Assembly (NCBI RefSeq): GCF_002858675.1
Contig: NZ_PJZF01000007.1
Span: forward strand, 1-64,000
DNA: 64,000 bases
Source: Chimaeribacter californicus
Lineage (GTDB): Bacteria; Pseudomonadota; Gammaproteobacteria; Enterobacterales; Enterobacteriaceae
Direction of reading: 5' to 3'
A model generated the notes under the pieces. The model saw only the letters and a program-made list of their open reading frames with translations. It did no database searches and was not told the DNA's origin. Made by a program: the position numbers and the translations under genes. Below are positions 17,561-27,428 of the stretch, piece after piece; position 1 is the first letter of the stretch; each line of letters opens with the position of its first letter.

Positions 17561-17698
17561 CTCTCCAAAGTGGGGACATCAAAGAAAAGCAGTGGCATTA
17601 AGTCAGACTGTATGGCCTGAAATAAGTTCTCAGGGTGCCGTTATTTTTTAAAAAAAATATTGCAATTTTAAAAGCTGTTTATTCATCAGGGTATTACA

Positions 17699-19381
17699 TC
17701 AGGTGCCGGGCCAGATAATCACAATCAGCGTACCGGCCAGCGTCAGCAGCACGTTGGCGATGGCATAGGTGCCCGCATAGCCCAGCGCCGGGATATTACT
17801 GCGCGCGGTGTCGCTGATGATCTCCATGGCCGGGGCGCAGGTGCGCGCACCCATCAGCGCGCCGAACAGCAGCGCACGGTTCATGCGCAGCACATACGCG
17901 CCGAACAGAAAGCACAACACCACCGGTACCAGGCTCACCACCAGCCCGGCCAGCAGCATCTGGCCGCCGACCATGCCCAGACCATGGGTAATGCCGCTGC
18001 CGGCGCTGAGGCCCACACCGGCCATAAACACCATCAGGCCGAACTCTTTCACCATGTTCAGCGCCCCTTGCGGGATATAGCCGAACGTCGGGTGGTTGGC
18101 GCGCAAAAAGCCCAGCAGAATGCCGGCAAACAGCAGCCCGGCCGCATTGCCGATGCCGAAAGAGAAGTTTTTAAACTGGAAGGTGATCATGCCGATCATC
18201 AGGCCGATGATAAAGAAAGCGCAGAACGCCAGCAGATCGGTCACCTGGCTGTGAATCGAGATAAAGCCAATCCGTTCCGCCACGCTTTTCACCCGGCGCG
18301 CGTCGCCGCTGACCTGCAACACGTCGCCTTTGTTCAGCACCGTGCTGTCATCAATCGGCATCTCAATCTGGCTACGGATCACCCGGTTAAGGAAACAGCC
18401 GTGGTCGGTGAGCTGGATCTGGCTCAGCCGCTTGCCCACCGCATTATTGTTCTTCACCACGATCTCTTCCGTCACGATGCGCATGTCGAGCAGGTCACGG
18501 TCAAACACCTCTTTGCCGTTACGGAAGCTCGGGTCGAGGCGTGCGTGGGCGTCCGGGTAGCCCACCAGCGCAATCTCGTCGCCCACCTGCAATACGGCGT
18601 CACCGTCCGGCGTGGCCAGAATGCCGTTGCGGCGGATGCGTTCAATGTAACAGCCGGTCTGGCGGTAAATGCCCAGCTCACGCAGGTTTTTGCCGTCCGC
18701 CCAGGCCACCAGCTCCTGGCCGACGCGGTAAGCGCGGATCACCGGCAGGTAGACCTTACGCTGGCTGTCAGTGTCCAGCCCGCGTTCGCGGGCGATCTGC
18801 TGGGCGCTGGTGGGCAGGTCCTGATGCTGGAGTTTCGGCAGGTAGCGTGCGCCGAAGATCAGGCTCACCAGCCCGATCAGGTACGTCAGGGCGTAGCCGA
18901 GGCTGAGGTTATTTTGCGCCACGGCCAGCTGCGGGCCGCTGCCGAGCGTGTTGCGCAGGGTATCGCCTGCGCCCACCAGCACCGGGGTTGAGGTCATGGA
19001 GCCGGCCAGCATCCCCGCCGTCAGGCCGATGTCCCAGCCAAACAGCCGCCCCAGCCCTAAGGCGATCAGCATCGCGCTGAACACCATCACCAGCGCCAGC
19101 ATTAAATAATTTTTACCATCGCGGAAAAAGATCGAGAAAAAGTTCGGCCCGGCTTCCACCCCAACACAAAAAATAAACAGCATAAAGCCGAGGCTCAGCG
19201 CTTCGGTATTGATGGCGAAATGCTGCTGCCCCAGGATCAGGGAAACCACTAATACGCCGATGGAATTTCCCAGCTGTACCGAACCAAGCCGCAGCTTGCC
19301 CAGACATAAACCGAGCGCAAGAACCACAAAGAGTAACAGGACATAATTCCCGTTTAACAAATTAGAGACGTTTATGTTCAC
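17699..19381 (-). CDS. ybjL: Putative transporter YbjL (AspT/YidE family)
   Basis: The 560-residue membrane protein is collinear with E. coli YbjL (561): membrane half, two central TrkA-C (RCK_C) domains ([21 protein letters not shown] and [20 protein letters not shown]), then a second membrane half ending [22 protein letters not shown]. It belongs to the aspartate:alanine antiporter-like family; its substrate is unknown. The GTG at 19381 aligns with the E. coli start; a TTG nine codons earlier is also open. Neither has a strong ribosome site. Confidence 0.9.
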   Translation of the reverse strand: MNINVSNLLNGNYVLLLFVVLALGLCLGKLRLGSVQLGNSIGVLVVSLILGQQHFAINTEALSLGFMLFIFCVGVEAGPNFFSIFFRDGKNYLMLALVMVFSAMLIALGLGRLFGWDIGLTAGMLAGSMTSTPVLVGAGDTLRNTLGSGPQLAVAQNNLSLGYALTYLIGLVSLIFGARYLPKLQHQDLPTSAQQIARERGLDTDSQRKVYLPVIRAYRVGQELVAWADGKNLRELGIYRQTGCYIERIRRNGILATPDGDAVLQVGDEIALVGYPDAHARLDPSFRNGKEVFDRDLLDMRIVTEEIVVKNNNAVGKRLSQIQLTDHGCFLNRVIRSQIEMPIDDSTVLNKGDVLQVSGDARRVKSVAERIGFISIHSQVTDLLAFCAFFIIGLMIGMITFQFKNFSFGIGNAAGLLFAGILLGFLRANHPTFGYIPQGALNMVKEFGLMVFMAGVGLSAGSGITHGLGMVGGQMLLAGLVVSLVPVVLCFLFGAYVLRMNRALLFGALMGARTCAPAMEIISDTARSNIPALGYAGTYAIANVLLTLAGTLIVIIWPGT

Positions 19382-19713
19382 GTGGGTTAACTTATTGTTT
19401 ACCAACAAATTCTTGATATGAGTGGGTTATCGATATAAATTCAGCAGCATTATATTTGAAGCGGGCAGCAAAAGCGTCAGGGGATGTTTTCCTTCCATGA
19501 GAACGCGATGATGCGCGACATTTTAGCGTTAAGCCCGCCTTTCAGCCAGATAAAAGCCGGTAAAAACCGGCCCTTCAGCGGTTTTATCTTGTGGCATCGC
19601 CACGTCATTCATACAGGGAAAGTTCACTACGCACTTCATGCCGGCAGGAGAGGCCCATCACGGCAGCACGGGCACCACCGGCGGAAGTTCAGGTCATTTA
19701 TGGAGGATGCAGT
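19382..19713. other. Divergent ybjL/ybjM control region
   Basis: These 332 bases separate the divergent ybjL and ybjM genes and must hold both promoters. I see no further gene, and no operator that I can name. Confidence 0.4.
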
Positions 19714-20094
19714 ATGACGCATGTCCAGGGCAAATATGGCACAGCACTCTGCTGCCTGCTGTTTCTGACCATTTTCATCATGTTGAAAACAGAGCTGATT
19801 GTGGTGCGCAATTTCGCGCCCGGCCCGGAGTATGGCTTGCTGTTGTTTATGTTACCGGGCATGGTGACGACGTCGCTGGTGAAGCAGAGCGGCCTGTTTG
19901 CCGCCTTTTTTGGTGCCGTGCTGGCGATTCCGCTCTGCTACCTGATCCGGGTGCTCTATTTTGTCAGGGTACGCCCGCTGTGGCAGGAGATGGCCTACGC
20001 GGCCAGCGCCATTTTCTGGTGTGTGCTGGGGGCCCTGATTTTTATGCTGATACAGGGTCTGTGGCAGCACTGGCATCGCCGCAGGGCGCGCTGA
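19714..20094 (+). CDS. ybjM: Inner-membrane protein YbjM
   Basis: The 126-residue protein has four hydrophobic segments and aligns with E. coli YbjM (125): a GLLLFMLPG block in the second segment, then WQEMAYAASAIFWCVLGALIFMLI towards the end. Function is unknown. GGAGG eight bases before ATG 19714 fixes the start against a longer upstream frame. It is the neighbour of grxA as in E. coli, here in tail-to-tail orientation. Confidence 0.88.
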   Translation: MTHVQGKYGTALCCLLFLTIFIMLKTELIVVRNFAPGPEYGLLLFMLPGMVTTSLVKQSGLFAAFFGAVLAIPLCYLIRVLYFVRVRPLWQEMAYAASAIFWCVLGALIFMLIQGLWQHWHRRRAR

Positions 20095-20111
20095 GGCGGG
20101 AAAAAGCCATG

Positions 20112-20139
20112 AAAAAAGGCGCTCAGTGAGCGCCTTTTT
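20112..20139. terminator. Bidirectional terminator between ybjM and grxA
   Basis: GGCGCTC-AGT-GAGCGCC is flanked by A6 and T5, so it can end transcription from both converging genes. Confidence 0.9.
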
Positions 20140-20162
20140 GCTGCATAAAAGCCGGGGAACGA

Positions 20163-20426
20163 TTACTGGAACAGGGCCAGGTTCTCTTTCGCGTAAGCTT
20201 CGAAGTCTGTGCAGCCGCCGATGTGTTTCTGATCAAGGAAGATCTGCGGCACGGTTTCAACCGGTTTGCCCACGGTCTTCTCCAGGTCGGCTTTGGTAAT
20301 GCCTTCCGCGTGGATGTCGATATAGCGGAAGTTGAAATCATCACGTTCTTCGGTGAGTTTTTCAGCCAGCTCTTTAGCACGGACACAATACGGACAGCCC
20401 GGACGCCCAAAAATAACTGCAAACAT
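20163..20426 (-). CDS. grxA: Glutaredoxin 1 GrxA
   Basis: The 87-residue protein has the glutaredoxin active site CPYC at residues 11-14, the cis-proline segment VETVPQIFLD and the glutathione-binding GGCTDFEAY. It reduces protein disulfides, including ribonucleotide reductase, using glutathione. The GGC in place of the GGY of E. coli adds an extra cysteine near the glutathione site. The start at 20426 gives the canonical N-terminus MFAVIFGRPGC. In E. coli nfsA and rimK lie downstream of grxA; here grxA is alone and divergent from rimK. Confidence 0.95.
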   Translation of the reverse strand: MFAVIFGRPGCPYCVRAKELAEKLTEERDDFNFRYIDIHAEGITKADLEKTVGKPVETVPQIFLDQKHIGGCTDFEAYAKENLALFQ

Positions 20427-20676
20427 GGAAACTCCTTGGTTAACGTGCCTGTAAAGGACTTGAGAATAAACCATCACTCATGTGCCGGGCTGCGCAGCCT
20501 GAAAATGAAACAGGGTGGCGTTGCATAAAAAGTGTTACCCGACGCATGACATTTTGTTGTTGGCGCTACTATGCCGGTCGCGCGCCCGAAACAAAAGCAG
20601 GAATTACCTGTTAATCTGATTAATTCTGCCTATCGGACGCGGCAACGGCGGGGCCGGTGCCTACAGGGAGCCTGTT

Positions 20677-21579
20677 GTGAAAATTGCCATTCTCTCCCGC
20701 GATGCCACGCTCTATTCCAGCCGTCGCCTGCACGATGCGGCCGTGAGCCGCGGGCATGAGGCGGAGATTATTGACCCGCTGTCATGCACTCTCAATATCA
20801 ACCCGGCCGCGCCGGGCCTGCTTTATCAGGGGCGGGCGCTCAGCGGCTACCAGGCGGTTATCCCGCGGGTCGGCCCGGCCATCACCCCCTATGGTCTGAC
20901 GGTGCTGCGCCAGTTTGAAATGCTGGGCACCTTTGCGCTTAACACCGCCGCGGCGATAGCCCGCGCACGGGACAAACTGCATACTTTGCAGCTGCTGGCC
21001 CGGCAGGGCATCGGGCTGCCGGTTACCGGTTTTGCCCATTCACCGGACGATACCGATGACTTGATCGCGTTAGTCGGCGGGGCGCCGCTGGTGGTTAAAT
21101 TGGTGGAGGGCTCTCAGGGGATCGGCGTGGTGCTGGCCGACACCCGGCAGGCGGCGCAAAGCATGATTGAGGCCTTTCGTGGCCTGAATGTGCCGGTTCT
21201 GGTGCAGGAGTATATCCGGGAGGCGCAGGGGTGTGACATCCGCTGCCTGGTGATTGGCCGCAAGGTGGTGGCCGCGATGGCACGGCAGGCGCGGCCCGGT
21301 GATTTCCGCTCTAACCTGCACCGCGGCGGTACCGCAAGCCCGGTCACCCTCAGCGCCGCAGAGCGCACGATGGCGGTGAAAGCCGCCGCCACGCTGGGGC
21401 TGGAGGTGGCCGGGGTAGACATCCTGCGGGCGGAGCGCGGCCCGCTGGTGATAGAGGTGAACGCCTCGCCGGGGCTGGAAGGCATTGAGGCCACCACCGG
21501 CCTCGACATCGCCGGCATGATGATCGCCCGGATTGAGCAGCGCACCCGGCGCGGCCACCGGCTGAAAACCGGCGGTTAA
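20677..21579 (+). CDS. rimK: Ribosomal protein S6 glutamate ligase RimK
   Basis: The 300-residue ATP-grasp enzyme has the same length as E. coli RimK and shows [12 protein letters not shown], the ATP-binding [29 protein letters not shown] and [13 protein letters not shown]. It adds glutamate residues to the C-terminus of ribosomal protein S6. GTG is the start codon, with GGGAG ahead. The nfsA nitroreductase gene that usually precedes it in E. coli is absent, leaving about 250 bases of divergent control region with grxA. Confidence 0.94.
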   Translation: MKIAILSRDATLYSSRRLHDAAVSRGHEAEIIDPLSCTLNINPAAPGLLYQGRALSGYQAVIPRVGPAITPYGLTVLRQFEMLGTFALNTAAAIARARDKLHTLQLLARQGIGLPVTGFAHSPDDTDDLIALVGGAPLVVKLVEGSQGIGVVLADTRQAAQSMIEAFRGLNVPVLVQEYIREAQGCDIRCLVIGRKVVAAMARQARPGDFRSNLHRGGTASPVTLSAAERTMAVKAAATLGLEVAGVDILRAERGPLVIEVNASPGLEGIEATTGLDIAGMMIARIEQRTRRGHRLKTGG

Positions 21580-21685
21580 ATCTGAAACCCATTGTCCGCG
21601 ATGTGATTGTGCATAGCGTTGCGGCGGATTATTCCGTAAGCTATGCCCCTTTTCCCATCTCCGTAACCCGTGAGGCAGACTAATT

Positions 21686-22165
21686 ATGGATTCACTCACC
21701 ATCCCCGATCTGGCGCAACTGCGCCGCTGGCTGGATCAATTGGGGATATCGTTCTTTGAGTGCGATTCCTGTCAGGCTCTCCATCTGCCGCATATGCAGA
21801 ATTTTGATGGCGTTTTCGATGCCAAGATCGATTTGGTGGATAACGTGATTTTGTTCTCAGCGTTGGCAGAAGTGAAGCCGACCGCACTGATCCCTCTGTT
21901 CGCTGACCTGAGCCAGATTAACGCCAGCTCGCTGTCAGCCAAGGCATTTATTGATATTCAGGATGACAACCTGCCGAAGTTGATTGTGTGCCAGTCGCTG
22001 AGCGTGATGGTGGGCGTGACGCTGGAGCAGTTCAGCAGCTTTATGCAGCAGAGCGAAGAGCAGATCTCCATGATCATCCTGGAAGCCCGTGCCAATGACC
22101 TGCTGTTTTTAGGCGAAGAGGATGACAACGCGCCGCCGGTTGAGATCCTCCACCGCCTGCACTGA
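21686..22165 (+). CDS. ybjN: YbjN family stress regulator
   Basis: The 159-residue protein matches E. coli YbjN (158) closely, including FFECDSCQALHLPHMQNFDG, VFDAKIDLVDN and SEEQISMIILEA. It has a type III secretion chaperone-like fold. E. coli YbjN affects motility, biofilm and stress phenotypes, but its molecular role is unsettled. It follows rimK with a 106-base gap and is transcribed in the same direction as rimK and the pot genes. Confidence 0.92.
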   Translation: MDSLTIPDLAQLRRWLDQLGISFFECDSCQALHLPHMQNFDGVFDAKIDLVDNVILFSALAEVKPTALIPLFADLSQINASSLSAKAFIDIQDDNLPKLIVCQSLSVMVGVTLEQFSSFMQQSEEQISMIILEARANDLLFLGEEDDNAPPVEILHRLH

Positions 22166-22445
22166 TCCCGCCCGCCACCCTTTTGCCGCTCCTGCGGCGG
22201 CAAATCTTCCCGCCCCCCGCTTTTTTACTGGTTTATTCTGCGTTTTACCCTTTACTGCCAGATATTTCTCGCCGTTTATCGCGTACCCGGCGTATCACAT
22301 AGACAAAAAATGCATAAAAATTCGATAAAAGGCGTTTTTTACGCTGGGCTATGGTGTGCTGCGGCAACAGCGGTTATGCTTCAGGTTCTGTGTAGGGCCT
22401 GCGATACCCCTGAAAAACCAAGCGGTTAATCCCGTGATGGGCATC

Positions 22446-22527
22446 CCCCTGCCGCATGCATGGCTATGCAAGGGCAGGGGCGGCAACGGCGCTAAGTCAG
22501 GAAAGGTGTTGTATCTCCGTGAGATAC
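22446..22527 (+). promoter_or_regulatory. Structured leader upstream of potF
   Basis: Within the 405-base gap between ybjN and potF are two strong hairpins: CCCCTGCC/GGCAGGGG at 22446-22480, with an inner GCAT/ATGC pair, and the perfect 7-bp stem GTATCTC-CGT-GAGATAC at 22511-22527. The second ends 43 bases before the potF ATG. Neither has a U-tract, so they are not ordinary terminators. A role in post-transcriptional control of the putrescine importer is possible but inferred. Confidence 0.5.
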
Positions 22528-22570
22528 ACGTTTATTTCGTTGATTCACCCTGTTCTGGAAGGAGTTACGG

Positions 22571-23680
22571 ATGGTTATCCCGCGTAAAAACTGGTTATCA
22601 GGCCTGGTTGCCGGCCTGCTGATGGCGGCCTCCGTTACCGCTGTGGCGGAAGAGAAGACGCTGCATGTGTACAACTGGTCTGACTATATCGCGCCCGACA
22701 CCTTAGCCAATTTCCAGAAAGAGACCGGCATTAAGGTGGTGTATGACGTCTTTGACTCCAACGAAGTGCTGGAAGGCAAACTCATGGCCGGCAGCACCGG
22801 CTTTGACCTGGTAGTGCCGTCAGCCAGTTTCCTGGAGCGCCAGCTGGGCGCGGGCGTGTTCCAGCCGCTCGACAAGAGCAAGCTGCCGAACTACAAAAAC
22901 CTCGACCCTGAACTGCTGAAGCTGGTGGCGAAGCACGACCCAGGCAACAAATACGCCATCCCGTACCTGTGGGCCACCACCGGCATCGGCTACAACGTCG
23001 ATAAGGTCAAAGCCGCGCTGGGCAAAGATGCGCCGGTCAACAGCTGGGATCTGGTGCTGAAGCCGGAAAACCTTGAGAAGCTGAAGGGCTGCGGCGTCTC
23101 CTTCCTGGACGCGCCGGAGGAGATTTTCGCCACGGTGCTCAACTACCTCGGCAAAGACCCGAACAGCAGCGCTGCCTCAGATTACAGCGGCCCGGCCACC
23201 GATCTGCTGCTGAAACTGCGGCCGAATATCCGCTACTTCCACTCCTCGCAATACATCAACGATCTGGCGAACGGCGACATCTGCGTCGCGGTCGGCTGGG
23301 CAGGGGATGTGATGCAGGCGGCCAACCGGGCCAAAGAGGCGAAAAACGGCGTGAATGTGGCGTACAGCATTCCGAAAGAGGGCGCGCTGGCCTTCTTTGA
23401 CGTCTTCGCCATGCCGACTGACGCCAAAAATAAAGAGGAAGCCTACCAGTTCCTCAACTACCTGATGAAGCCGGACGTGATGGCCAACATCAGTAACACC
23501 GTCTACTACGCCAGCGGCAACCTGGCTGCCACCCCGCTGGTCAACGCTGACGTGCGCAACAACCCCGGCATCTACCCGCCGGCGGACGTGCGCGCCAAGA
23601 TGTTTACCCTGAAGGTGCAGGAACCGAAGATTGACCGCGTACGTACCCGCGCCTGGACCCGGGTCAAGAGCGGTAAATAA
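22571..23680 (+). CDS. potF: Putrescine-binding periplasmic protein PotF
   Basis: The 369-residue protein (E. coli 370) has a signal peptide ending near TAVAEE and the polyamine-binding fold: [22 protein letters not shown] at the mature N-terminus, then [24 protein letters not shown] and [12 protein letters not shown]. The aromatic and acidic residues for putrescine binding (W in NWSDY, the WAGD segment) are present. It captures putrescine in the periplasm for PotGHI. GGAG precedes the ATG. It is followed by 161 bases before potG, where an attenuating structure may limit distal expression. Confidence 0.95.
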   Translation: MVIPRKNWLSGLVAGLLMAASVTAVAEEKTLHVYNWSDYIAPDTLANFQKETGIKVVYDVFDSNEVLEGKLMAGSTGFDLVVPSASFLERQLGAGVFQPLDKSKLPNYKNLDPELLKLVAKHDPGNKYAIPYLWATTGIGYNVDKVKAALGKDAPVNSWDLVLKPENLEKLKGCGVSFLDAPEEIFATVLNYLGKDPNSSAASDYSGPATDLLLKLRPNIRYFHSSQYINDLANGDICVAVGWAGDVMQAANRAKEAKNGVNVAYSIPKEGALAFFDVFAMPTDAKNKEEAYQFLNYLMKPDVMANISNTVYYASGNLAATPLVNADVRNNPGIYPPADVRAKMFTLKVQEPKIDRVRTRAWTRVKSGK

Positions 23681-23841
23681 ACCGCCCCCGCGTGCCCCGT
23701 GTGCCGGGGCATTGGCCTCCCGACCCTGATCCGACAGGCGGTTTCACGACCGCCTGTTATTCTTATTATTGACAGCGATAATAAACAGCGCTGCATACAC
23801 AGCATGCAGCATTGACCCGCTTTTGCCGGAGAGCACACTGA

Positions 23842-24975
23842 GTGAATGACGCGATTCCCCGCCCTCAGCCCAAATCCCAGAAGGTTGTGACCCCACTGCT
23901 GGAGATCCGTAACCTGACCAAATCGTTCGACGGCCAGATCGCCGTGGATGATGTCAGCCTGACGATTTACAAGGGTGAGATTTTTGCCCTGCTTGGCGCA
24001 TCCGGTTGCGGCAAGTCTACGCTGCTGCGGATGCTGGCCGGTTTTGAGGCGCCGACCCACGGCCAGATCGTGCTGGACGGCCAGGATTTGTCGCATGTGC
24101 CGCCCTACCAGCGGCCAATCAACATGATGTTCCAGTCTTACGCGCTGTTCCCGCACATGACGGTGGAGCAGAACATCGCCTTCGGCCTGAAGCAGGACAA
24201 GCTGCCCGGTGCCGACATCAAAGCGCGCGTGGCCGAAATGCTGACGCTGGTGCACATGGAAGAGTACGCCAAACGCAAGCCGCACCAGCTCTCCGGCGGC
24301 CAGCGCCAGCGTGTCGCGCTGGCCCGCAGCCTGGCGAAACGGCCGAAACTGCTGCTGCTCGACGAGCCGATGGGCGCGCTCGACAAAAAACTGCGTGACC
24401 GGATGCAGCTGGAAGTGGTGGACATCCTGGAGCGCGTCGGCGCGACCTGCGTGATGGTCACCCATGACCAGGAAGAGGCGATGACCATGGCCGGGCGGAT
24501 CGCCATCATGAACCGCGGCAAATTTGTGCAGATTGGCGAGCCGGAGGAGATCTACGAGCACCCCAACACCCGCTTCAGCGCCGAGTTCATCGGCTCGGTC
24601 AACGTGTTTGAGGGCGTGTTGCAGGAGCGGCGTGATGATGCGCTGGTGATCGCCAGCCCCGGCCTGATCCACCCGTTGCAGGTGGACCCGGATGCCTCGG
24701 TGGTGGACGGCGTGCCGGTGTTTGTGGCGCTGCGCCCGGAGAAAATCGGCCTGTGTGACGAGGTGCCGGCCAACGGCTGCAACTTCGCAGTGGGGGAGGT
24801 GGTGAACATCGCCTACCTGGGTGACCTGTCGATTTACCATGTGCGGCTGCACAGCGGCCAGATGATCACCGCCCAGCTGCAAAACGATCACCGCTACCGC
24901 AAAGGCATGCCCACCTGGGGCGATGAAGTGCGCCTCTGCTGGGACGCGGACAGCTGTGTTGTGCTGACGGCCTGA
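23842..24975 (+). CDS. potG: Putrescine ABC transporter ATP-binding protein PotG
   Basis: The 377-residue ATPase (E. coli 377) shows Walker A GASGCGKST at 52-60, signature LSGGQ at 150-154 and Walker B LLLLDEP at 170-176, followed by a regulatory TOBE-type domain. It energises putrescine import through PotH and PotI. The GTG at 23842 matches the conserved N-terminus MNDAIPRPQ and follows a GGAGAG site. Confidence 0.95.
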   Translation: MNDAIPRPQPKSQKVVTPLLEIRNLTKSFDGQIAVDDVSLTIYKGEIFALLGASGCGKSTLLRMLAGFEAPTHGQIVLDGQDLSHVPPYQRPINMMFQSYALFPHMTVEQNIAFGLKQDKLPGADIKARVAEMLTLVHMEEYAKRKPHQLSGGQRQRVALARSLAKRPKLLLLDEPMGALDKKLRDRMQLEVVDILERVGATCVMVTHDQEEAMTMAGRIAIMNRGKFVQIGEPEEIYEHPNTRFSAEFIGSVNVFEGVLQERRDDALVIASPGLIHPLQVDPDASVVDGVPVFVALRPEKIGLCDEVPANGCNFAVGEVVNIAYLGDLSIYHVRLHSGQMITAQLQNDHRYRKGMPTWGDEVRLCWDADSCVVLTA

Positions 24976-24988
24976 TCAGGAGAGAGCC

Positions 24989-25942
24989 ATGACCCTGTTA
25001 ACCGAACGCCCCCCGGCCGCCCCGGCGCGGCCGCTGAAAACCTGGTTTGCCCGCCAGAAGATGCGCCACGGCCGCAAGCTGGTGATCGCGCTGCCGTTTA
25101 TCTGGCTGCTGCTGCTGTTCCTGTTGCCGTTCCTGATTGTGTTCAAAATCAGCCTGGCTGACATGGCGCGCGCCATCCCGCCCTATACCGATCTGGTGAG
25201 CTGGGCGGACGGCACGCTGAACATTGCGCTGAACCTCAATAACTACCTGTCGCTGACGGACGATCCGCTCTACATCGACGCCTACCTCCAGTCGCTGCGC
25301 GTGGCGGCGGTCTCGACCCTCTGCTGTCTGGTGATTGGCTACCCGCTCGCCTGGGCGGTGGCACACAGTAAGCCCTCCACCCGCAACATTTTGCTGCTGC
25401 TGGTGATCCTGCCGTCATGGACGTCGTTTTTGATCCGCGTCTACGCCTGGATGGGCATCCTGAAAAATAACGGCGTGCTGAACAATGTGCTGATGTGGGC
25501 CGGGGTGATCGACCAGCCGCTGGTGATCCTGCACACTAACCTCGCGGTCTATATCGGCGTGGTGTACTCCTACCTGCCGTTTATGGTGTTGCCGATCTAC
25601 ACCGCGCTGTCACGCATCGACTACTCGCTGGTGGAGGCGTCACTGGATCTCGGCGCCCGGCCGCTGAAAACCTTCTTCCGGGTGATTGTGCCGCTGACCA
25701 AAGGCGGGATCATCGCCGGCTCAATGCTGGTGTTTATCCCGGCGGTGGGGGAATACGTGATCCCGGAACTGCTCGGCGGGCCGGACAGCATCATGATTGG
25801 CCGCGTACTGTGGCAGGAGTTCTTCAATAACCGCGACTGGCCGGTGGCCTCGTCGGTGGCGATTGTGATGTTGCTGCTGCTGATTGTGCCGATCCTCTGG
25901 TTCCACAAACATCAGAACAAAAGCCTGGGAGACGGGGAATGA
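24989..25942 (+). CDS. potH: Putrescine ABC transporter permease PotH
   Basis: The 317-residue permease has six membrane segments and the ABC permease EAA loop (VEASLDLGARPLKTFFRVIVPLTKGGI). With PotI it forms the inner-membrane channel of the PotFGHI importer. It starts 13 bases after potG and overlaps potI by 4 bases (ATGA). Confidence 0.95.
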   Translation: MTLLTERPPAAPARPLKTWFARQKMRHGRKLVIALPFIWLLLLFLLPFLIVFKISLADMARAIPPYTDLVSWADGTLNIALNLNNYLSLTDDPLYIDAYLQSLRVAAVSTLCCLVIGYPLAWAVAHSKPSTRNILLLLVILPSWTSFLIRVYAWMGILKNNGVLNNVLMWAGVIDQPLVILHTNLAVYIGVVYSYLPFMVLPIYTALSRIDYSLVEASLDLGARPLKTFFRVIVPLTKGGIIAGSMLVFIPAVGEYVIPELLGGPDSIMIGRVLWQEFFNNRDWPVASSVAIVMLLLLIVPILWFHKHQNKSLGDGE

Positions 25943-26784
25943 GTAACTTACCGGTAGTGCGTTCACCGTGGCGCATCCTGATCCTGGTGCTGGCCTTCAC
26001 CTTCCTCTATGCGCCGATGCTGATGCTGGTGGTCTACTCGTTCAATAGCTCGAAGCTGGTGACGGTGTGGGCCGGCTGGTCGGTGCGCTGGTATGGGCAG
26101 CTGTTCCACGACACCGCGATGATGAGCGCCGTGGGCCTCAGCCTGACCATCGCCGCCTGCGCGGCCACGGCGGCGGTTGCCCTCGGCACGCTGGCGGCGG
26201 TGGTGATGGTGCGCTTCGGCCGTTTCCGCGGCGCGACCGGCTTTGCCTTTATGCTGACTGCGCCGCTGGTAATGCCGGACGTAATCACCGGGCTGTCGCT
26301 GCTGCTGCTGTTCGTGGCGCTTGGCCACGCCATCGGCTGGCCACAGGAGCGCGGCATGTTCACCATTTTCCTGGCGCACGTCACCTTCTGTACCGCCTAT
26401 GTGGCGGTGGTGATCGGCTCCCGGTTGCGGGAGCTGGACCGCTCCATCGAAGAGGCGGCAATGGATCTGGGGGCGACGCCGCTCAAAGTCTTTTTCGTGA
26501 TCACCGTGCCGATGATCGCCCCGGCGATTATTTCCGGCTGGCTGCTGGCCTTTACCCTGTCGCTGGATGACCTGGTGATCGCCAGCTTTGTTTCCGGGCC
26601 GGGGGCGACCACACTGCCGATGCTGGTGTTCTCCAGCGTGCGCCTGGGGGTGAACCCGGAGATCAACGCGCTGGCGTCACTGATCCTGCTGGTGGTGGGG
26701 GTGATTGGCCTGATTGCCTGGTGGTTCATGGCCCGCGCAGAAAAGCAGCGGGTACGCGATTTACAACGGGCGGCGCGTGGCTGA
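25939..26784 (+). CDS. potI: Putrescine ABC transporter permease PotI
   Basis: The 281-residue permease (E. coli 281) carries the EAA loop EEAAMDLGATPLKVFFVITVPMIAP and the terminal segment FTLSLDDLVIASFVSGPGATTLPM typical of PotC/PotI. It completes the heterodimeric membrane channel for putrescine. Its start overlaps the potH stop, and the operon ends at a strong terminator 32 bases later. Confidence 0.95.
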   Translation: MSNLPVVRSPWRILILVLAFTFLYAPMLMLVVYSFNSSKLVTVWAGWSVRWYGQLFHDTAMMSAVGLSLTIAACAATAAVALGTLAAVVMVRFGRFRGATGFAFMLTAPLVMPDVITGLSLLLLFVALGHAIGWPQERGMFTIFLAHVTFCTAYVAVVIGSRLRELDRSIEEAAMDLGATPLKVFFVITVPMIAPAIISGWLLAFTLSLDDLVIASFVSGPGATTLPMLVFSSVRLGVNPEINALASLILLVVGVIGLIAWWFMARAEKQRVRDLQRAARG

Positions 26785-26815
26785 TTTATCCTAAAGCTGT
26801 TACGCTTTTCTTGCC

Positions 26816-26847
26816 GACGCCGCCGCTTCAGGCGGCGTCTTTTTTTC
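26816..26847 (+). terminator. Rho-independent terminator of potFGHI
   Basis: GACGCCGCC and GGCGGCGTC form a perfect 9-bp stem with a 6-base loop followed by T8. Confidence 0.95.
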
Positions 26848-26882
26848 ACAATGATGTGGCAGGCAGGAGAGCATTCAGATCA

Positions 26883-27332
26883 ATGAGTCGTCTGGCATTT
26901 ATTCCCGTTCCCGTAATGATTGGCGCAAGCGCGATTATCGCCACCCGGCTGCTGGGTTTTCTGCTGCTGTTTGATGAGCTGGGCATGGCAGGCGTGGGGG
27001 ATTTTATCCGTGCGAGCACGGAAAACTGGCTCAATACGTTGCTGCTGCTTTGCAGCCTGATGATTATTCTGGTGGAGGCGCACTGCGCCTATGCGGTGAT
27101 GCGCGCCCGCAACTGGGGCCGCTGGCTCTATTTCGGCTGCCAGCTGCTGGTGGTGGGCTATATGCTGCTGGCCTCGTTTGACTGGTTCGGGCCGAAGATC
27201 TTCCGCATTGAGAGCGCCGACCCGGCCGAGGCGGTCAATGCGCTGGTGATGCAGAAACTGCCCGATGCGCTGGTGCTGCTGTTACTGTTCCTGCCGCCCT
27301 CCAGCCGCCGCTTTTTCTCGCGCCGCCGCTGA
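26883..27332 (+). CDS. ybjO: Inner-membrane protein YbjO
   Basis: The 149-residue protein has about four membrane segments and aligns with E. coli YbjO (162): VMIGASAIIATRLLGFLLLFDELG at the start, RNWGRWLYFGCQL in the middle and LMQKLPDALVLLLLFLPPSSRRFF near the end. Function is unknown. It lies between potI and rlmC as in E. coli. GGAGAG is somewhat far (about 15 bases) from the ATG, so translation may be weak. Confidence 0.88.
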   Translation: MSRLAFIPVPVMIGASAIIATRLLGFLLLFDELGMAGVGDFIRASTENWLNTLLLLCSLMIILVEAHCAYAVMRARNWGRWLYFGCQLLVVGYMLLASFDWFGPKIFRIESADPAEAVNALVMQKLPDALVLLLLFLPPSSRRFFSRRR

Positions 27333-27428
27333 CCCACTGGCATTGACCGGGCGCATACAGTACACTTTGCGCCCTTGATTTTCGCCCCTCTTGCGCCCGC
27401 TGCCGGGCGACACCCGACCAGGTAACTT

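Noticed and set aside
23572-24891. 439-codon antisense frame across potF/potG
   Set aside because: Shadow of the high-G+C pot genes; His/Val/Gln-rich with no family resemblance.
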